Shown here: positions 16,724 to 25,247 of the stretch, one piece after another
Position numbering within the stretch: the first letter of the stretch is position 1
How the letters are laid out: the number at the start of each line of letters is the position of its first letter
Source: Pseudonocardia cypriaca
GTDB lineage: Bacteria; Actinomycetota; Actinomycetes; Mycobacteriales; Pseudonocardiaceae
Reading direction: 5' to 3'
Length of the DNA: 64,000 nucleotides
Assembly (NCBI RefSeq): GCF_006717045.1
Contig: NZ_VFPH01000001.1
Location: 2,790,001 to 2,854,000, forward strand
Position numbers and translations under genes: made by a program
The notes under the pieces: model-generated
Databases searched by the model: none
What the model saw: the letters and a program-made list of their open reading frames with translations, nothing else
What the model was told of the DNA's origin: nothing

Positions 16724-17311
16724 GTGCCACGGGTCAGCGAGCAACACCTCGCGGCGCGTCGCCAGCAGATCCTGGACGCGGCCGCCGGCCTGTTCGCCGA
16801 GCGTGGTTTCGCCCGCACCAGCATGAGCGACGTCGTCCGCGAGTCGGGCCTGTCGATGGGTGCCGTGTACCGGTACTTCCCGAGCAAGGCCGACCTGGTG
16901 ATCGCGGTCGGGGAGGGACGGGGCGGCGAGGTGGACGGCGAGTTCCCCGCCGAACGCGCTCGCGACCTGCTGGCCCGCCTCGCAGCGCTGGTCGGGCCCG
17001 GCAGCAGCCATGCGCGTCTGTCCGTGCAGGTGTGGGGGGAAGCGGCGGTCGAGCCCGATCTCGCGGCGAAGGTCGTGCCGATCCATCGCAGGCTCGAGAG
17101 CCACCTCGCACAGCTCCTGCGCACCGAAGAAGGTCCCGGGTCCGCAGGCCGGGACTGCGACGCCGTCGCCCAGGTCGCGCTCGCCGCGGTCATCGGGATG
17201 GCCGCACTGGTCGCAGCCGGTGTGCCGGTCGACGAGCGCCGGTTCGTCGACGTCCTGACGGAGCTCGTCGACGTCCCGTCCGAGGCATCGCGGGACCGCG
17301 GCGACCGCTGA
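16724..17311 (+). CDS. TetR/AcrR-family transcriptional regulator
   Basis: A 195-residue repressor. The HTH occupies about residues 12-57: RQQILDAAAGLFAERGFARTSMSDVVRESGLSMGAVYRYFPSKADLV, here quoted only as its key features (the G-x-x-x-T-S turn and GAVYRYF recognition helix). The C-terminal ligand domain is variable. GTG start with a purine-rich GGAGGGGG upstream. A -10-like TAACGT at 16683-16688, near the stop of the hydrolase, could drive it. Its best candidate target is the palindrome at 17751-17764 in the promoter of the convergent SnoaL-like gene. Confidence 0.92.
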   Translation: MPRVSEQHLAARRQQILDAAAGLFAERGFARTSMSDVVRESGLSMGAVYRYFPSKADLVIAVGEGRGGEVDGEFPAERARDLLARLAALVGPGSSHARLSVQVWGEAAVEPDLAAKVVPIHRRLESHLAQLLRTEEGPGSAGRDCDAVAQVALAAVIGMAALVAAGVPVDERRFVDVLTELVDVPSEASRDRGDR

Positions 17312-17322
17312 CGGCCGGGTCG

Positions 17323-17694
17323 TCAGCCGGCGGCGGGACCGGCGACCGGGGCGAGGTAGAACCGCGTCGACGCGATCCGGCCGTCGCGTGTGCTCATGAT
17401 GACGGGGCCGCACAGGAGCGCAGGAGCACCAGCGGGACCGGTGCCGGTCATCTCCCACTCCGACCAGAGCTCGGCTCCGCCTGCAGCTCGGCGGATCACC
17501 CGCGCGTTCAGGTCCGGTAGACGTTCGAAGAGGGCGGCCCAGTTGTCGGCCACGCGGTCCGAGCCGACGAAGCTCTCCGCGGGACGGTGCGGCACCTCGC
17601 AGCGGTAGTCCGCGGTGAAGCAGTCCGCGACCTGCCGCGGGTCGTGGGAGTTGATGGCGTCGCGAAGGCGCTCCACCGGGTCCTGCATGGTCAT
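17323..17694 (-). CDS. SnoaL/NTF2-like domain protein
   Basis: A 123-residue single-domain protein of the SnoaL-like/NTF2 fold (DPVERLRDAINSHDPRQVADCFTADYRCEVPHRP is the typical first helix and strand region). The fold forms a cone-shaped pocket; members include cyclases, isomerases and orphan stress proteins. I chose ATG 17694, with GAGGAG 9 nt upstream. A longer frame begins at 17745, but that codon lies within the predicted -10 box (17744-17749) and cannot be transcribed from it. The promoter has a palindrome between -35 and -10, so the gene is probably repressed by the neighbouring TetR protein. Confidence 0.8.
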   Translation of the reverse strand: MTMQDPVERLRDAINSHDPRQVADCFTADYRCEVPHRPAESFVGSDRVADNWAALFERLPDLNARVIRRAAGGAELWSEWEMTGTGPAGAPALLCGPVIMSTRDGRIASTRFYLAPVAGPAAG

Positions 17695-17743
17695 CTCGGC
17701 TGGCTCCTCGTCAGGGGTGGGCCGGCCGTCCCGACCCGCAGGC

Positions 17744-17773
17744 ACTATAAAGCGAGCGCTCGCTCGGTAAGAA
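17744..17773 (-). promoter_or_regulatory. Promoter with TetR-type operator for the SnoaL-like gene
   Basis: On the minus strand the -10 is TATAGT (complement of 17744-17749) and a weak -35 TCTTAC lies 17 bp upstream. The spacer contains the perfect 14-bp palindrome AGCGAGCGCTCGCT at 17751-17764. A repressor bound there would exclude RNA polymerase. The TetR gene at 16724-17311 is the nearest regulator of suitable type. Confidence 0.7.
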
Positions 17774-17805
17774 TCGGGAGCCTGCGACGCCTCTGGGGAG
17801 CGGGC

Positions 17806-18504
17806 TCAGACGTCGGCTGCCGCCGATTCCGTGCGAGCGGCCTTCAGGCGGTCGTAGGCGCCGACCAGGTGCTTGTCGATCACCGTGATGGCGGCGCCGA
17901 CGTCGCCGGCCGCGATGATGTCGCGCACGGCTCGGTGCTCGGGGTGGGCGATCTCGTGGAAGTCACGCCGGGCGAGGTGGCGGTCGTGCAGGAACATCGC
18001 GATCTGGCTGCGGATCTGCTGCCACGAGCGCTCCAGCCGCGAGTGCTCGGCCGCGTGGACGAGCACGTCGTGGAAGGCGAGGTCGAGCTCGACGGCCAGC
18101 GCGGGGGAGTAGCCGGCGTCGAGCTGCTGCATCCGGTCGAGGATGGCGTCGAGCTCGGCGAGGTGGTCCGCGGTGAGCCGGCCGCACGCGCGCTCCACGG
18201 CGAGCCGCTCCAGCGCGCGCCGGAGTGTGTAGACCTCCTCGGCGTCCTCGGTGGTGAGCGTGATGACCTGGGCGCCGCGGTGGCGGCGCAGCACCACGAG
18301 GCCCTCCCGCGCGAGCTCGACCAGCGCCTCGCGGACCGGCCCGCGGCTCATGCCGAGGGCGGCGGCGAGCTCGGCCTCCCGCAGGTGCTCGCCCTGGGGG
18401 AGCACGCCCGTCGTGATCATCTGCCGGATCGCGGGCACCACTGTGGCCGACAGCGCAGGGCTGGGTTGGGTCTCGATGGTGAGTTGTTCGAGTGGCCCAG
18501 GCAC
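17806..18504 (-). CDS. GntR-family regulator, FadR/FCD subfamily
   Basis: A 232-residue regulator. The winged HTH spans about residues 18-80 (IRQMITTGVLPQGEHLREAELAAALGMSRGPVREAL, described here by its motif L-R-E-x-x-L-A-x-x-x-G-x-S-R-x-P-V-R-E-A-L). The FCD effector domain follows, with metal-type ligands Asp, His and His in the DLAFHDVLVHAA and HPEHRAVRDI stretches. GTG start at 18504 with AGGGGGAG just upstream; the longer open frame to 19440 is antisense to a permease gene and rejected. It is divergent from the pentose operon and is likely to control it, sensing a sugar acid. Confidence 0.9.
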   Translation of the reverse strand: MPGPLEQLTIETQPSPALSATVVPAIRQMITTGVLPQGEHLREAELAAALGMSRGPVREALVELAREGLVVLRRHRGAQVITLTTEDAEEVYTLRRALERLAVERACGRLTADHLAELDAILDRMQQLDAGYSPALAVELDLAFHDVLVHAAEHSRLERSWQQIRSQIAMFLHDRHLARRDFHEIAHPEHRAVRDIIAAGDVGAAITVIDKHLVGAYDRLKAARTESAAADV

Positions 18505-18534
18505 AGTCTCCCCCTTGCGTTCGCAACCCCGTAG

Positions 18535-18546
18535 ATTGTTAACAAT
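18535..18546. promoter_or_regulatory. GntR (FadR-type) operator candidate
   Basis: ATTGTTAACAAT is a perfect 12-bp palindrome, AT-rich within very GC-rich DNA, 31 bp upstream of the GntR start and about 205 bp upstream of the operon's first gene. TTGTTAACAA-like sites suit FCD-type GntR proteins. Autoregulation is most likely, with control of the divergent operon possible. Confidence 0.6.
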
Positions 18547-18611
18547 TGACTTTTTGCTACCTCCCGACCAGGCTACCGGCAGATCGGCAGTCACTCGACG
18601 AGGAGGGCGCG

Positions 18612-18683
18612 ATGGCCACCCGCCCCGATGCCCTCCCGCTGCCGGCCGGCGCCGGGGCGAACCGCCCCGTCCCGGTCGACTGA
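18612..18683 (+). CDS. Possible 23-residue leader peptide
   Basis: A short open frame beginning ATG with GAGGAGGGCGCG ending directly before it, giving a 23-residue Ala/Pro-rich peptide (MATRPDALPLPAGAG...VPVD) that stops at TGA 18681-18683. It sits in the leader of the pentose operon, 67 nt upstream of the first permease ATG. It could be a leader peptide, a cryptic small protein, or the surviving head of a lost gene. There is no homology to guide a choice, and the evidence is just the strong ribosome-binding site and position. Confidence 0.3.
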   Translation: MATRPDALPLPAGAGANRPVPVD

Positions 18684-18721
18684 ACATCCCGCGTGAGAAG
18701 ACGACGGAAGCCGGCGCAGCT

Positions 18722-18735
18722 TGTGAGCGCTCACA
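18722..18735. promoter_or_regulatory. LacI-type operator identical to the symmetric lac operator core
   Basis: TGTGAGCGCTCACA is a perfect 14-bp palindrome that ends 15 bp before the ATG of the first permease gene. The same core occurs in the symmetric (ideal) E. coli lac operator. It implies control by a LacI-family repressor in addition to the divergent GntR. The only LacI gene in the window (6594-7658) has different, TGCA-type sites, so the cognate repressor is probably encoded elsewhere. Confidence 0.65.
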
Positions 18736-18750
18736 CTCCGGAGGCCACCG

Positions 18751-19728
18751 ATGGCGAAATCGACTCTGGCCGACCCGCCCGTCATGACCTCGACGGCTGA
18801 GCCCCTGAGGCCCGCCCCGGTCCGAGGCGTTCACCTCCGCCGCCGGAACCTGTGGATCTGGGCGTTCCTCATGCCCACGGTGGTGCTGTACGGCCTGTAC
18901 ACGATCTACCCGATCGTCGCGAGCTACTGGTACTCGCTGGTCGAGTGGAACGGGTTCGAGTCCGAGCAGCGCTTCGTGGGGATCAGCAACTACGAGGCGG
19001 TCCTCGCCGATCCGGGGTTCTGGAACTCGGTGTGGGTCACCGTGGTCTTCATGCTGCTCGTGGCGCCGGCGAGGATCATCCTCAGCCTCCTGCTCGCGAT
19101 CGTGCTCAACTCGCCGAAGCTGCCGTTCGCCGCGCTGTTCCGGACGGTCTACTTCCTCCCGGTCGTGACGACGACGGCGATCGTCGGGGTCGTCATGCAG
19201 TTCGTCTTCGACCCGGCGAGCGGGCCCGTCAACGCCGCTCTGCAGACGCTCGGGCAGTCCAGGGGGATCAACTTCCTCGGTGAGTCCGGACTCGCGCTGC
19301 TGACCGTCTCGGCCGTCTACGTCTGGAAGTTCTTCGGGATCACGATGATCTACTGGCTGGCGGCCCTGCAGACGATCCCACGCGATCTCCTGGAGGCCGC
19401 GAAGATCGACGGGGCGTCGGCGGTGCAGACGTTCCGGCACATCACGCTGCCCCTGCTGATGCCCTTCCTGATCATCATCACCGTGCTGACCGTCGAGGAC
19501 ACGTTCCGCGCCTTCGACCTGATGCAGACGATGACCGGCGGGGGCCCGTTCTTCAGCACCGAGGTCATCGAGATCTACATCTACCGCTGGGCCTTCGCCG
19601 CCTCGATCCCGCAGCTGGGGTTCGCATCGGCGGCCGCGGTGCTGTTCGGCCTGTTCGTGATGGTGTTCGGGTTCTTCCAGCTGTGGGCGGTGTACGCCGC
19701 CCGGCGCCTGAGGGTGGAGACACGATGA
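18751..19728 (+). CDS. Sugar ABC transporter permease (MalF-like) of the pentose operon
   Basis: A 325-residue CUT1 permease with a cytoplasmic N-terminal tail of about 30 residues and six predicted spans. The ATPase coupling loop is LLEAAKIDGASAVQTFRHITLPLLMP. This is the first gene of a long operon in which nearly every junction is a 4-bp overlap. The start is ATG 18751, just after a lac-type operator. It pairs with the following permease and takes substrate from the lipoprotein two genes downstream. Confidence 0.92.
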   Translation: MAKSTLADPPVMTSTAEPLRPAPVRGVHLRRRNLWIWAFLMPTVVLYGLYTIYPIVASYWYSLVEWNGFESEQRFVGISNYEAVLADPGFWNSVWVTVVFMLLVAPARIILSLLLAIVLNSPKLPFAALFRTVYFLPVVTTTAIVGVVMQFVFDPASGPVNAALQTLGQSRGINFLGESGLALLTVSAVYVWKFFGITMIYWLAALQTIPRDLLEAAKIDGASAVQTFRHITLPLLMPFLIIITVLTVEDTFRAFDLMQTMTGGGPFFSTEVIEIYIYRWAFAASIPQLGFASAAAVLFGLFVMVFGFFQLWAVYAARRLRVETR

Positions 19729-20600
19729 TCGCGACGCACCCGGCGCCCCGCCGCGCCAGCAGCCTCCGTGACCTGTTCCGACGCGTCCCGTGGTGGGGCA
19801 CGGTCCTGCTGCTGACGCTCCTCGCGCTGCTGTGGATCTACCCCTTCGTGTGGATGGTGTCGGCCTCGCTGAAGAGCTCCACCGAGGTGTTCAGCGGCGG
19901 CGTGAGCCTGTGGCCCGAGGTGTTCGTCTGGGAGAACTACGCCCGGGCGTGGGACGACGCCGGGTTCGGCCGCTACATGCTGAACACGGTGATCGTGACG
20001 GTGGCGACGGTCGTGATCGTCGTCGTCCGCTGCGCGCTGTGCGGGTACGTGCTGGGCCGCTACCGGTTCCCGGGGTCGAGGCTGATCGTCGGGATCCTGG
20101 TCGCCACGCTGTTCGTGCCGACCGGCTACACGATCATCCCGATCGTCAAGCTGTCGATGGAGCTGGGCGTCCTCAACTCGCTCACGGGGATGATCCTCGC
20201 CCTCGGCGGCGCGGCGAACGTGTCCTTCATCCTGATCTACGCCGGCTACTTCCGGCAGCTCCCGAAGGAGCTCGAGGAAGCGGCGATCATGGACGGCGCC
20301 GGTTTCCTCCGGGTTTTCTGGACGATCATGCTGCCGCTGTCGATGCCGGTCACGGCCACGGTCGCCCTGCTGACGTTCCTGGCCACCTGGAACGCCTTCT
20401 TCCTGCCGCTCGTCTTCTCGTTCAGCCGCCCGGAGCTGCGGACCCTGAGCGTTGGGATGCAGGCGTTCGTGGGGGAGAACGCCACCGACTGGTCGGGAAT
20501 GGCCGCCGCCGGTGTCATCTCGATCGTCCCCATCGTGGCGCTCTTCCTGTTCCTGCAGCGCTACTTCGTCGAAGGCATCGCAGGCGCCGTCAAGTCCTGA
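19725..20600 (+). CDS. Sugar ABC transporter permease (MalG-like) of the pentose operon
   Basis: A 291-residue CUT1 permease with six predicted spans and the coupling loop ELEEAAIMDGAGFLRVFWTIMLPLSMP. I use ATG 19725, which overlaps the preceding TGA by 4 bp. An upstream in-frame GTG at 19683 would place 14 extra residues inside the first permease gene and is unlikely. No ATPase gene accompanies the pair, as in the other sugar operon of this window. Confidence 0.92.
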   Translation: MIATHPAPRRASSLRDLFRRVPWWGTVLLLTLLALLWIYPFVWMVSASLKSSTEVFSGGVSLWPEVFVWENYARAWDDAGFGRYMLNTVIVTVATVVIVVVRCALCGYVLGRYRFPGSRLIVGILVATLFVPTGYTIIPIVKLSMELGVLNSLTGMILALGGAANVSFILIYAGYFRQLPKELEEAAIMDGAGFLRVFWTIMLPLSMPVTATVALLTFLATWNAFFLPLVFSFSRPELRTLSVGMQAFVGENATDWSGMAAAGVISIVPIVALFLFLQRYFVEGIAGAVKS

Positions 20601-20632
20601 TGATCCCGACTAGCACTCAACGAGGAGTAGAT

Positions 20633-22057
20633 ATGTCCGGAATCAGCCGCCGAGCCTTCCTCGGCGCCGGCGGTGCCCTCGCCGCCACCACGCTGCTCGC
20701 CGCCTGCGGAGGCGGGTCGGGCGGATCCGGTGGCGGGGGCGGGCTGCGGTGGTGGGACCACTACAGCGCGCTGCAGAACTTCCACAAGGACTGGGCCGAA
20801 CGCCAGTCCCAGGCCTTGGGCGTCGGCGTCGACTACACCTACAACGACGTGACGCGTGCGTCCGAGGCACTGCAGCTGGCCAACCAGAGCAAGCAGCTGC
20901 CGGACGTCTACACGAACATCCTCAACATCCCGCTCGCCGCACTGGTGCGGGAGGGGTGGGTCCACGAGCTGGCCCTCTCCGACGAGGTGAAGGCGCGTCT
21001 GCCGGAGGGGGCGCTCACCGAGGGCATCACGAACATCGACGGCAAGGTGTACGGGCTGCCGCTGTTCGCCTTCCGCCAGTACTCGGCGGCCACCTGGTTC
21101 AACCGCGACATCGTGGCCGCGGCCGGGATCGACCCGGCGAACCCGCCCACCAGCTACGACGCCTACCGCGACGCGTGCACGCGGATCTCGGCGAGCGGCA
21201 CCGCGCCGATGATGCTCGCGCTCGGTGGCAAGGCGCGGATGGGCGAGCAGATCAACGACATGGCGTGCGCCGCAGGATTCCCGGGGTTCGAGGGGCTGGT
21301 GTTCGCCACCGGCGAGTTCGCCTTCCACCACGACGCGTACGTGACCGCCATCGAGTTCTGGAAGGAGCTGAACGACACCCGCCTGATCGTCCCGGGCGCG
21401 ATCAACTTCACCGTTGCCAACGCGCGCACCCGCTGGGCAGCCGGTACGGCCGGCTTCTTCCCGGACGGGCCGTGGTGCGCGGGCGGGGTGAGGGCCGTCA
21501 ACCCGGAGTTCGTGCCCACCATGGAGGTCGGGCCCATCCTCACCCCCGAGCCGGGCGCGCAGCCCGTCGTCTACCGCGGGGCGCCGGCCTCGCAGATCTT
21601 CGTGGCCGGCAACACCAAGGACGCCGCGCACGCCACGGCGCTCGTCAGCTCCTTCACCACGCCCGAGTACCACGCCGGCCTCGCCGCCGGCATGGACCAG
21701 CCGCCGCTGGACCTCGACATCGTCGCGACCGCGGACGTCACGGAGCCGTACCGGCGGGTGATCGGGTTCTTCACCGAGCAGGTGAAGCGCATGCCGGAGC
21801 CCGTGGTGCGCAACCCGCAGGTCGCAGCCGTCCAGGCCCTGCAGGCGCCCATCAGCCCCGACCTCGGCGACATCGTCCAGGGCTACCTCGGAGGCGACAT
21901 CCCGGACCTGCGTGCCGCCCTCCGCCAGCTCAGCGACGCCTACACCGCCGACCGGGACAACGCGCTGCAGAAGGCCGTCGCCGAAGGCGCCCAGGTCTCC
22001 GCGGACGACTGGGCGTTCCCGGACTGGCAGCCCGGCACCGACTACGTCTACGCCTGA
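20633..22057 (+). CDS. Sugar ABC transporter substrate-binding lipoprotein of the pentose operon
   Basis: A 474-residue solute-binding protein. The N-terminus SRRAFLGAGGALAATTLLAACG combines a twin-arginine motif with a lipobox (LAAC), so it is probably a Tat-exported lipoprotein. A Gly/Ser-rich linker follows, then the SBP core (YTYNDVTRASEALQLANQ, YGLPLFAFRQYSAATWFNRDIV). GAGGAG lies 6 nt before the ATG. From the operon content, the ligand is probably a xylose- or arabinose-containing oligosaccharide; that is inference. Confidence 0.9.
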   Translation: MSGISRRAFLGAGGALAATTLLAACGGGSGGSGGGGGLRWWDHYSALQNFHKDWAERQSQALGVGVDYTYNDVTRASEALQLANQSKQLPDVYTNILNIPLAALVREGWVHELALSDEVKARLPEGALTEGITNIDGKVYGLPLFAFRQYSAATWFNRDIVAAAGIDPANPPTSYDAYRDACTRISASGTAPMMLALGGKARMGEQINDMACAAGFPGFEGLVFATGEFAFHHDAYVTAIEFWKELNDTRLIVPGAINFTVANARTRWAAGTAGFFPDGPWCAGGVRAVNPEFVPTMEVGPILTPEPGAQPVVYRGAPASQIFVAGNTKDAAHATALVSSFTTPEYHAGLAAGMDQPPLDLDIVATADVTEPYRRVIGFFTEQVKRMPEPVVRNPQVAAVQALQAPISPDLGDIVQGYLGGDIPDLRAALRQLSDAYTADRDNALQKAVAEGAQVSADDWAFPDWQPGTDYVYA

Positions 22058-22071
22058 CCGGAAAGGGAGAC

Positions 22072-23805
22072 ATGACAGACCAGAACAGCTCGCCGAGCGC
22101 CGTGCAGGCGCTGCGCCACGCCCCGTCGGACCCCGACGCTCCGCACGTGCGGCGGGCCGAGGTGCGGGTCGACGCGCGCGACGACCGAGGCGTGCTGCCG
22201 CGTCCGTGGGCGAGCCTCGGGTACGACGAGATCAACTGGACCTACACGCCGCAGGGCAAGCGGACGCTGAAGACGATCGGCTCGTTCGCCGAGACCGCGT
22301 ACCACGTGCGCCCGCACTACGTCTTCAACAGCGGCACGGGGCTCGGGCTGCCGCACTGGGGTGCCGGGAACGTCTACCACGAGGACGCCGACGGCAACCC
22401 GTTCTACGACTTCACGATCGCCGACCTCACCTACGACACGATCGTCGGGGCCGGGCACCACCCGCTCGTCGAGCTGGCCTTCACCCCGCGGGCGCTGGTG
22501 CCCGAGGAGCGGGCGAAGGCCGACTTCGCGTTCACGCCCAGCCCCACGCTCTACAGCGAGTACGAGGCCGGCTGGTGGTCCTACCCGCCGAAGGACTACG
22601 CGAAGTGGGGCGGCCTCGTCGCCGCGCTCGCGGAGCACTGCCGCGACCGCTACGGCGCCGACGAGGTGTCGCACTGGCTGTGGGAGCTGTGGAACGAGCC
22701 CGACATCTCCTACTGGCGCGGCACGCCGGAGGAGTTCCACGAGCTGTACGCGGTGACGGCCGCCGCGGTGCGCAGCGTCCTGCCGCAGGCGCGGGTCGGC
22801 GGGCCCGCCGTGACCGGCGGCGATCAGGGCGCCGTGTTCCTGCGCGGCTTCCTCGCCGCGTGCGCGGACCGGGACCTCCCGCTGGACTTCGTCTCGTTCC
22901 ACACCAAGGGCGCGCACTTCACCCCGTGGCGCACCTACGGCCCGATCGGCGCCCCGGCACCGGAGCAGCAGTCGCCGTCGACGACGAAGATGCTGCGCGA
23001 GATCGACAGGGCGCTCGCGGTGATCGAGGAGTTCCCGCAGTACACCGGCCTGCCCGCGATCGTCGACGAGTGCGACGCGTCGGTGCCCGCCCACTGGGGT
23101 GTGTACGACAACCCGAACTTCGCCTACCGCAACACCGAGTACTACCCGGTGTTCCAGGTCAAGCTCATGAAGAAGGTCCTCGACCTGAACGCGCGGCGCA
23201 CCGCGCAAGTGGCCGAGGCGACGACGTGGAGCTTCTCCATGGAGGGGGAGCGCTACTTCGAGGGCACCCGCAGCTTCGTCACGGCGTCGGGCATCGAGAA
23301 GCCGTTGATGAACGCCTACCGCGCCCTCGCGCACCTGGGCGACCGCAGGATCGCGGCGAGCTCCGACGCCGCCGTCGCGGTCGACGACCTCTCCGCCCTG
23401 GGCGCGGGCCTGGCCGAAGAGGTGGACGTGCTGGCCTCGGCCGGCTCCACCGACGGGAGCGTCGCCGTGCTCGTGTGGCGGCACGCCGACGACCAGTACG
23501 CCGTCGACGACGACCCGACCGTGGTCGACCTCCGGGTCGACGGCCTGGCCGCGGGCGAGTGGACGCTCTCGCACTGGCGGATCGACGCGGGCCACAGCAA
23601 CAGCCACACCGTGTGGCAGGACCTCGGCGCCCCGCAGGAGCCGACGCCGGAGCAGCTGGCCACGATCGCCGACCGGCAGGGCCTCGAGCGCTACGCCGAC
23701 GACACGACCGTCGCGGTGGAGGACGGGCAGGGTCTGTCGCTCACCGTGGAGCTGCCGCTGCCGGCGGTGAGCCTGCTCGTGCTCGTGCCGGGTGCCGCCT
23801 CGTGA
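22072..23805 (+). CDS. GH39-family glycoside hydrolase (beta-xylosidase-like)
   Basis: A 577-residue enzyme with a (beta/alpha)8 barrel of clan GH-A. The acid/base motif is ELWNEPDISYW (Glu near residue 209), and the nucleophile candidate is the Glu in AIVDECDASVPAHWG near residue 332. A beta-sandwich tail with SVAVLVWRHADDQYAV follows, as in GH39 xylosidases. No signal peptide, so it acts on the imported oligosaccharide in the cytoplasm and releases a pentose for the enzymes encoded next. GAAAGGGAG lies before the ATG. GH39 also includes iduronidases, but the operon context favours xylosidase. Confidence 0.85.
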   Translation: MTDQNSSPSAVQALRHAPSDPDAPHVRRAEVRVDARDDRGVLPRPWASLGYDEINWTYTPQGKRTLKTIGSFAETAYHVRPHYVFNSGTGLGLPHWGAGNVYHEDADGNPFYDFTIADLTYDTIVGAGHHPLVELAFTPRALVPEERAKADFAFTPSPTLYSEYEAGWWSYPPKDYAKWGGLVAALAEHCRDRYGADEVSHWLWELWNEPDISYWRGTPEEFHELYAVTAAAVRSVLPQARVGGPAVTGGDQGAVFLRGFLAACADRDLPLDFVSFHTKGAHFTPWRTYGPIGAPAPEQQSPSTTKMLREIDRALAVIEEFPQYTGLPAIVDECDASVPAHWGVYDNPNFAYRNTEYYPVFQVKLMKKVLDLNARRTAQVAEATTWSFSMEGERYFEGTRSFVTASGIEKPLMNAYRALAHLGDRRIAASSDAAVAVDDLSALGAGLAEEVDVLASAGSTDGSVAVLVWRHADDQYAVDDDPTVVDLRVDGLAAGEWTLSHWRIDAGHSNSHTVWQDLGAPQEPTPEQLATIADRQGLERYADDTTVAVEDGQGLSLTVELPLPAVSLLVLVPGAAS

Positions 23806-25247
23806 GCGGGGTGCCGGAGCGGCTGTTCGTCGGGGGCGTGTGGCGCGACGCCTCCGACGGCCGGACGATCGACGTCCACGACCCGGCCACCGGGGACGTG
23901 GTCGCCCGGGTGCCCAACGCGGCCGACGACGACCTCGACGACGTGCTCGCCGCCGCGGCGGCCGGGTTCGCGACCTGGCGGCGGACCGCCCCGGCCGAGC
24001 GCGCCGCCGTCCTGCGGCGGGCGGCGCTGTTGCTGGCCGAGCGCGCGGAGGAGGTCGCGGCCGTCCTGACCCAGGAGCAGGGCAAGCCACTGGCGGAGGC
24101 GCGGGCCGAGGTGCGGCAGGCGGGCGAGTACTTCGACTGGTTCGCAGGCGAGGCCGTGCGCTCCTACGGGCGGGTGCTCGCCACCGAGCCAGGGCGCCGG
24201 TCCTGGGTGGAGCGCCGCCCGGTCGGGCCCGTGGCGGCGTTCACCGCCTGGAACTTCCCGGCCTCGCTGCCGGCCCGCAAGCTCGCCCCGGCCGTCGCGT
24301 ACGGGTGCAGCATCGTGCTGTGCCCGGCCGTGGAGGCGCCACGCACGGCGATGGCGCTGGTCGCGGCGTTGCAGGACGCGGGCGTGCCGGACGGCGTGGT
24401 CAACCTGGTCACCGGCGACCCGCCGCGGGTGAGCACCCACCTGATCGCGTCGCCGACCATCTCGAAGATCACGCTGACCGGGTCGGTGCCCGTGGGGCAG
24501 GAGCTCGTGCGCCTGTCGGCCACGCACCTGCAGCCACTGACCCTCGAGCTGGGCGGCCACGCGCCGGTGCTGGTGCTCGACGACCTCGACGACGAGGCGG
24601 TGGAGCGGGCCGCGGCGACCGTGGTGCGGGCGAAGTTCCGCAACGCCGGGCAGGTCTGCGTCTCGCCGAGCCGGATCTTCGTCCAGGACGGTGTGCACGA
24701 CCGGTTCGTCGCCGCCGTCCTGGACCGGGTGGCGGAGCTGCGGGTCGGCCCGGGGGCGGACCCGGACACCGACGTCGGGCCCCTCGCCAACGAGCGGCGG
24801 CGGGCGGCGGTGGCCGAGCTCGTCGACAAGGCGGCGGCCGACGGCGCCGCTGTGCGGTGCGGCGGCCGGGTCCCCGACGGGCCGGGCTGGTTCTACCCGC
24901 CGACCGTCCTCACCGACGTCCCGCCCGGTGCCGCGTTGCTCGCCGAGGAACCGTTCGGCCCGATCCTGCCGGTCCTGCGGTTCACCGACCTCGACGAGGG
25001 TCTCGCCCGCGCTGGCCACGTGCCCTACGGGCTCGCCGCCTACGTGTTCACCTGCGACCTGGCCAGGGCCGACACCGTGGTCGCAGGGCTCGACGTCGGC
25101 ATGATCGGGGTGAACGAGACGGCGCTCGCGTCCGCGGCGTCCCCGTTCGGCGGGGTGCACCTGTCGGGTTACGGTCGCGAGGGGGGTACGGAGAGCCTGG
25201 AGGCCTACACCGTGGCCACCGCAGTCACGACGAAAGGAACTCCGTGA
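23802..25247 (+). CDS. Aldehyde dehydrogenase, probable 2-oxoglutarate semialdehyde dehydrogenase
   Basis: A 481-residue ALDH-superfamily enzyme. Catalytic Glu is in LELGGHAPV (about 243) and Cys in NAGQVCVSPSR (about 277). The C-terminal EEPFGPILPV and GGVHLSGYGREGG motifs are intact. In the operon it would oxidise 2-oxoglutarate semialdehyde to 2-oxoglutarate, the last step of the oxidative pentose route. Odd point: the usual cofactor motif KPAExTP reads CPAVEAP (sequence IVLCPAVEAPRTA), so both the Lys and Glu that normally hold the adenine ribose are replaced. The GTG start overlaps the GH39 stop by 4 bp. Confidence 0.88.
   Translation: MSGVPERLFVGGVWRDASDGRTIDVHDPATGDVVARVPNAADDDLDDVLAAAAAGFATWRRTAPAERAAVLRRAALLLAERAEEVAAVLTQEQGKPLAEARAEVRQAGEYFDWFAGEAVRSYGRVLATEPGRRSWVERRPVGPVAAFTAWNFPASLPARKLAPAVAYGCSIVLCPAVEAPRTAMALVAALQDAGVPDGVVNLVTGDPPRVSTHLIASPTISKITLTGSVPVGQELVRLSATHLQPLTLELGGHAPVLVLDDLDDEAVERAAATVVRAKFRNAGQVCVSPSRIFVQDGVHDRFVAAVLDRVAELRVGPGADPDTDVGPLANERRRAAVAELVDKAAADGAAVRCGGRVPDGPGWFYPPTVLTDVPPGAALLAEEPFGPILPVLRFTDLDEGLARAGHVPYGLAAYVFTCDLARADTVVAGLDVGMIGVNETALASAASPFGGVHLSGYGREGGTESLEAYTVATAVTTKGTP

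Noticed and set aside
22048..24090. A 680-codon open frame on the minus strand over the GH39 gene
   Set aside because: It is antisense to an enzyme with a clear active site, and its Arg/His-rich product has no family features.
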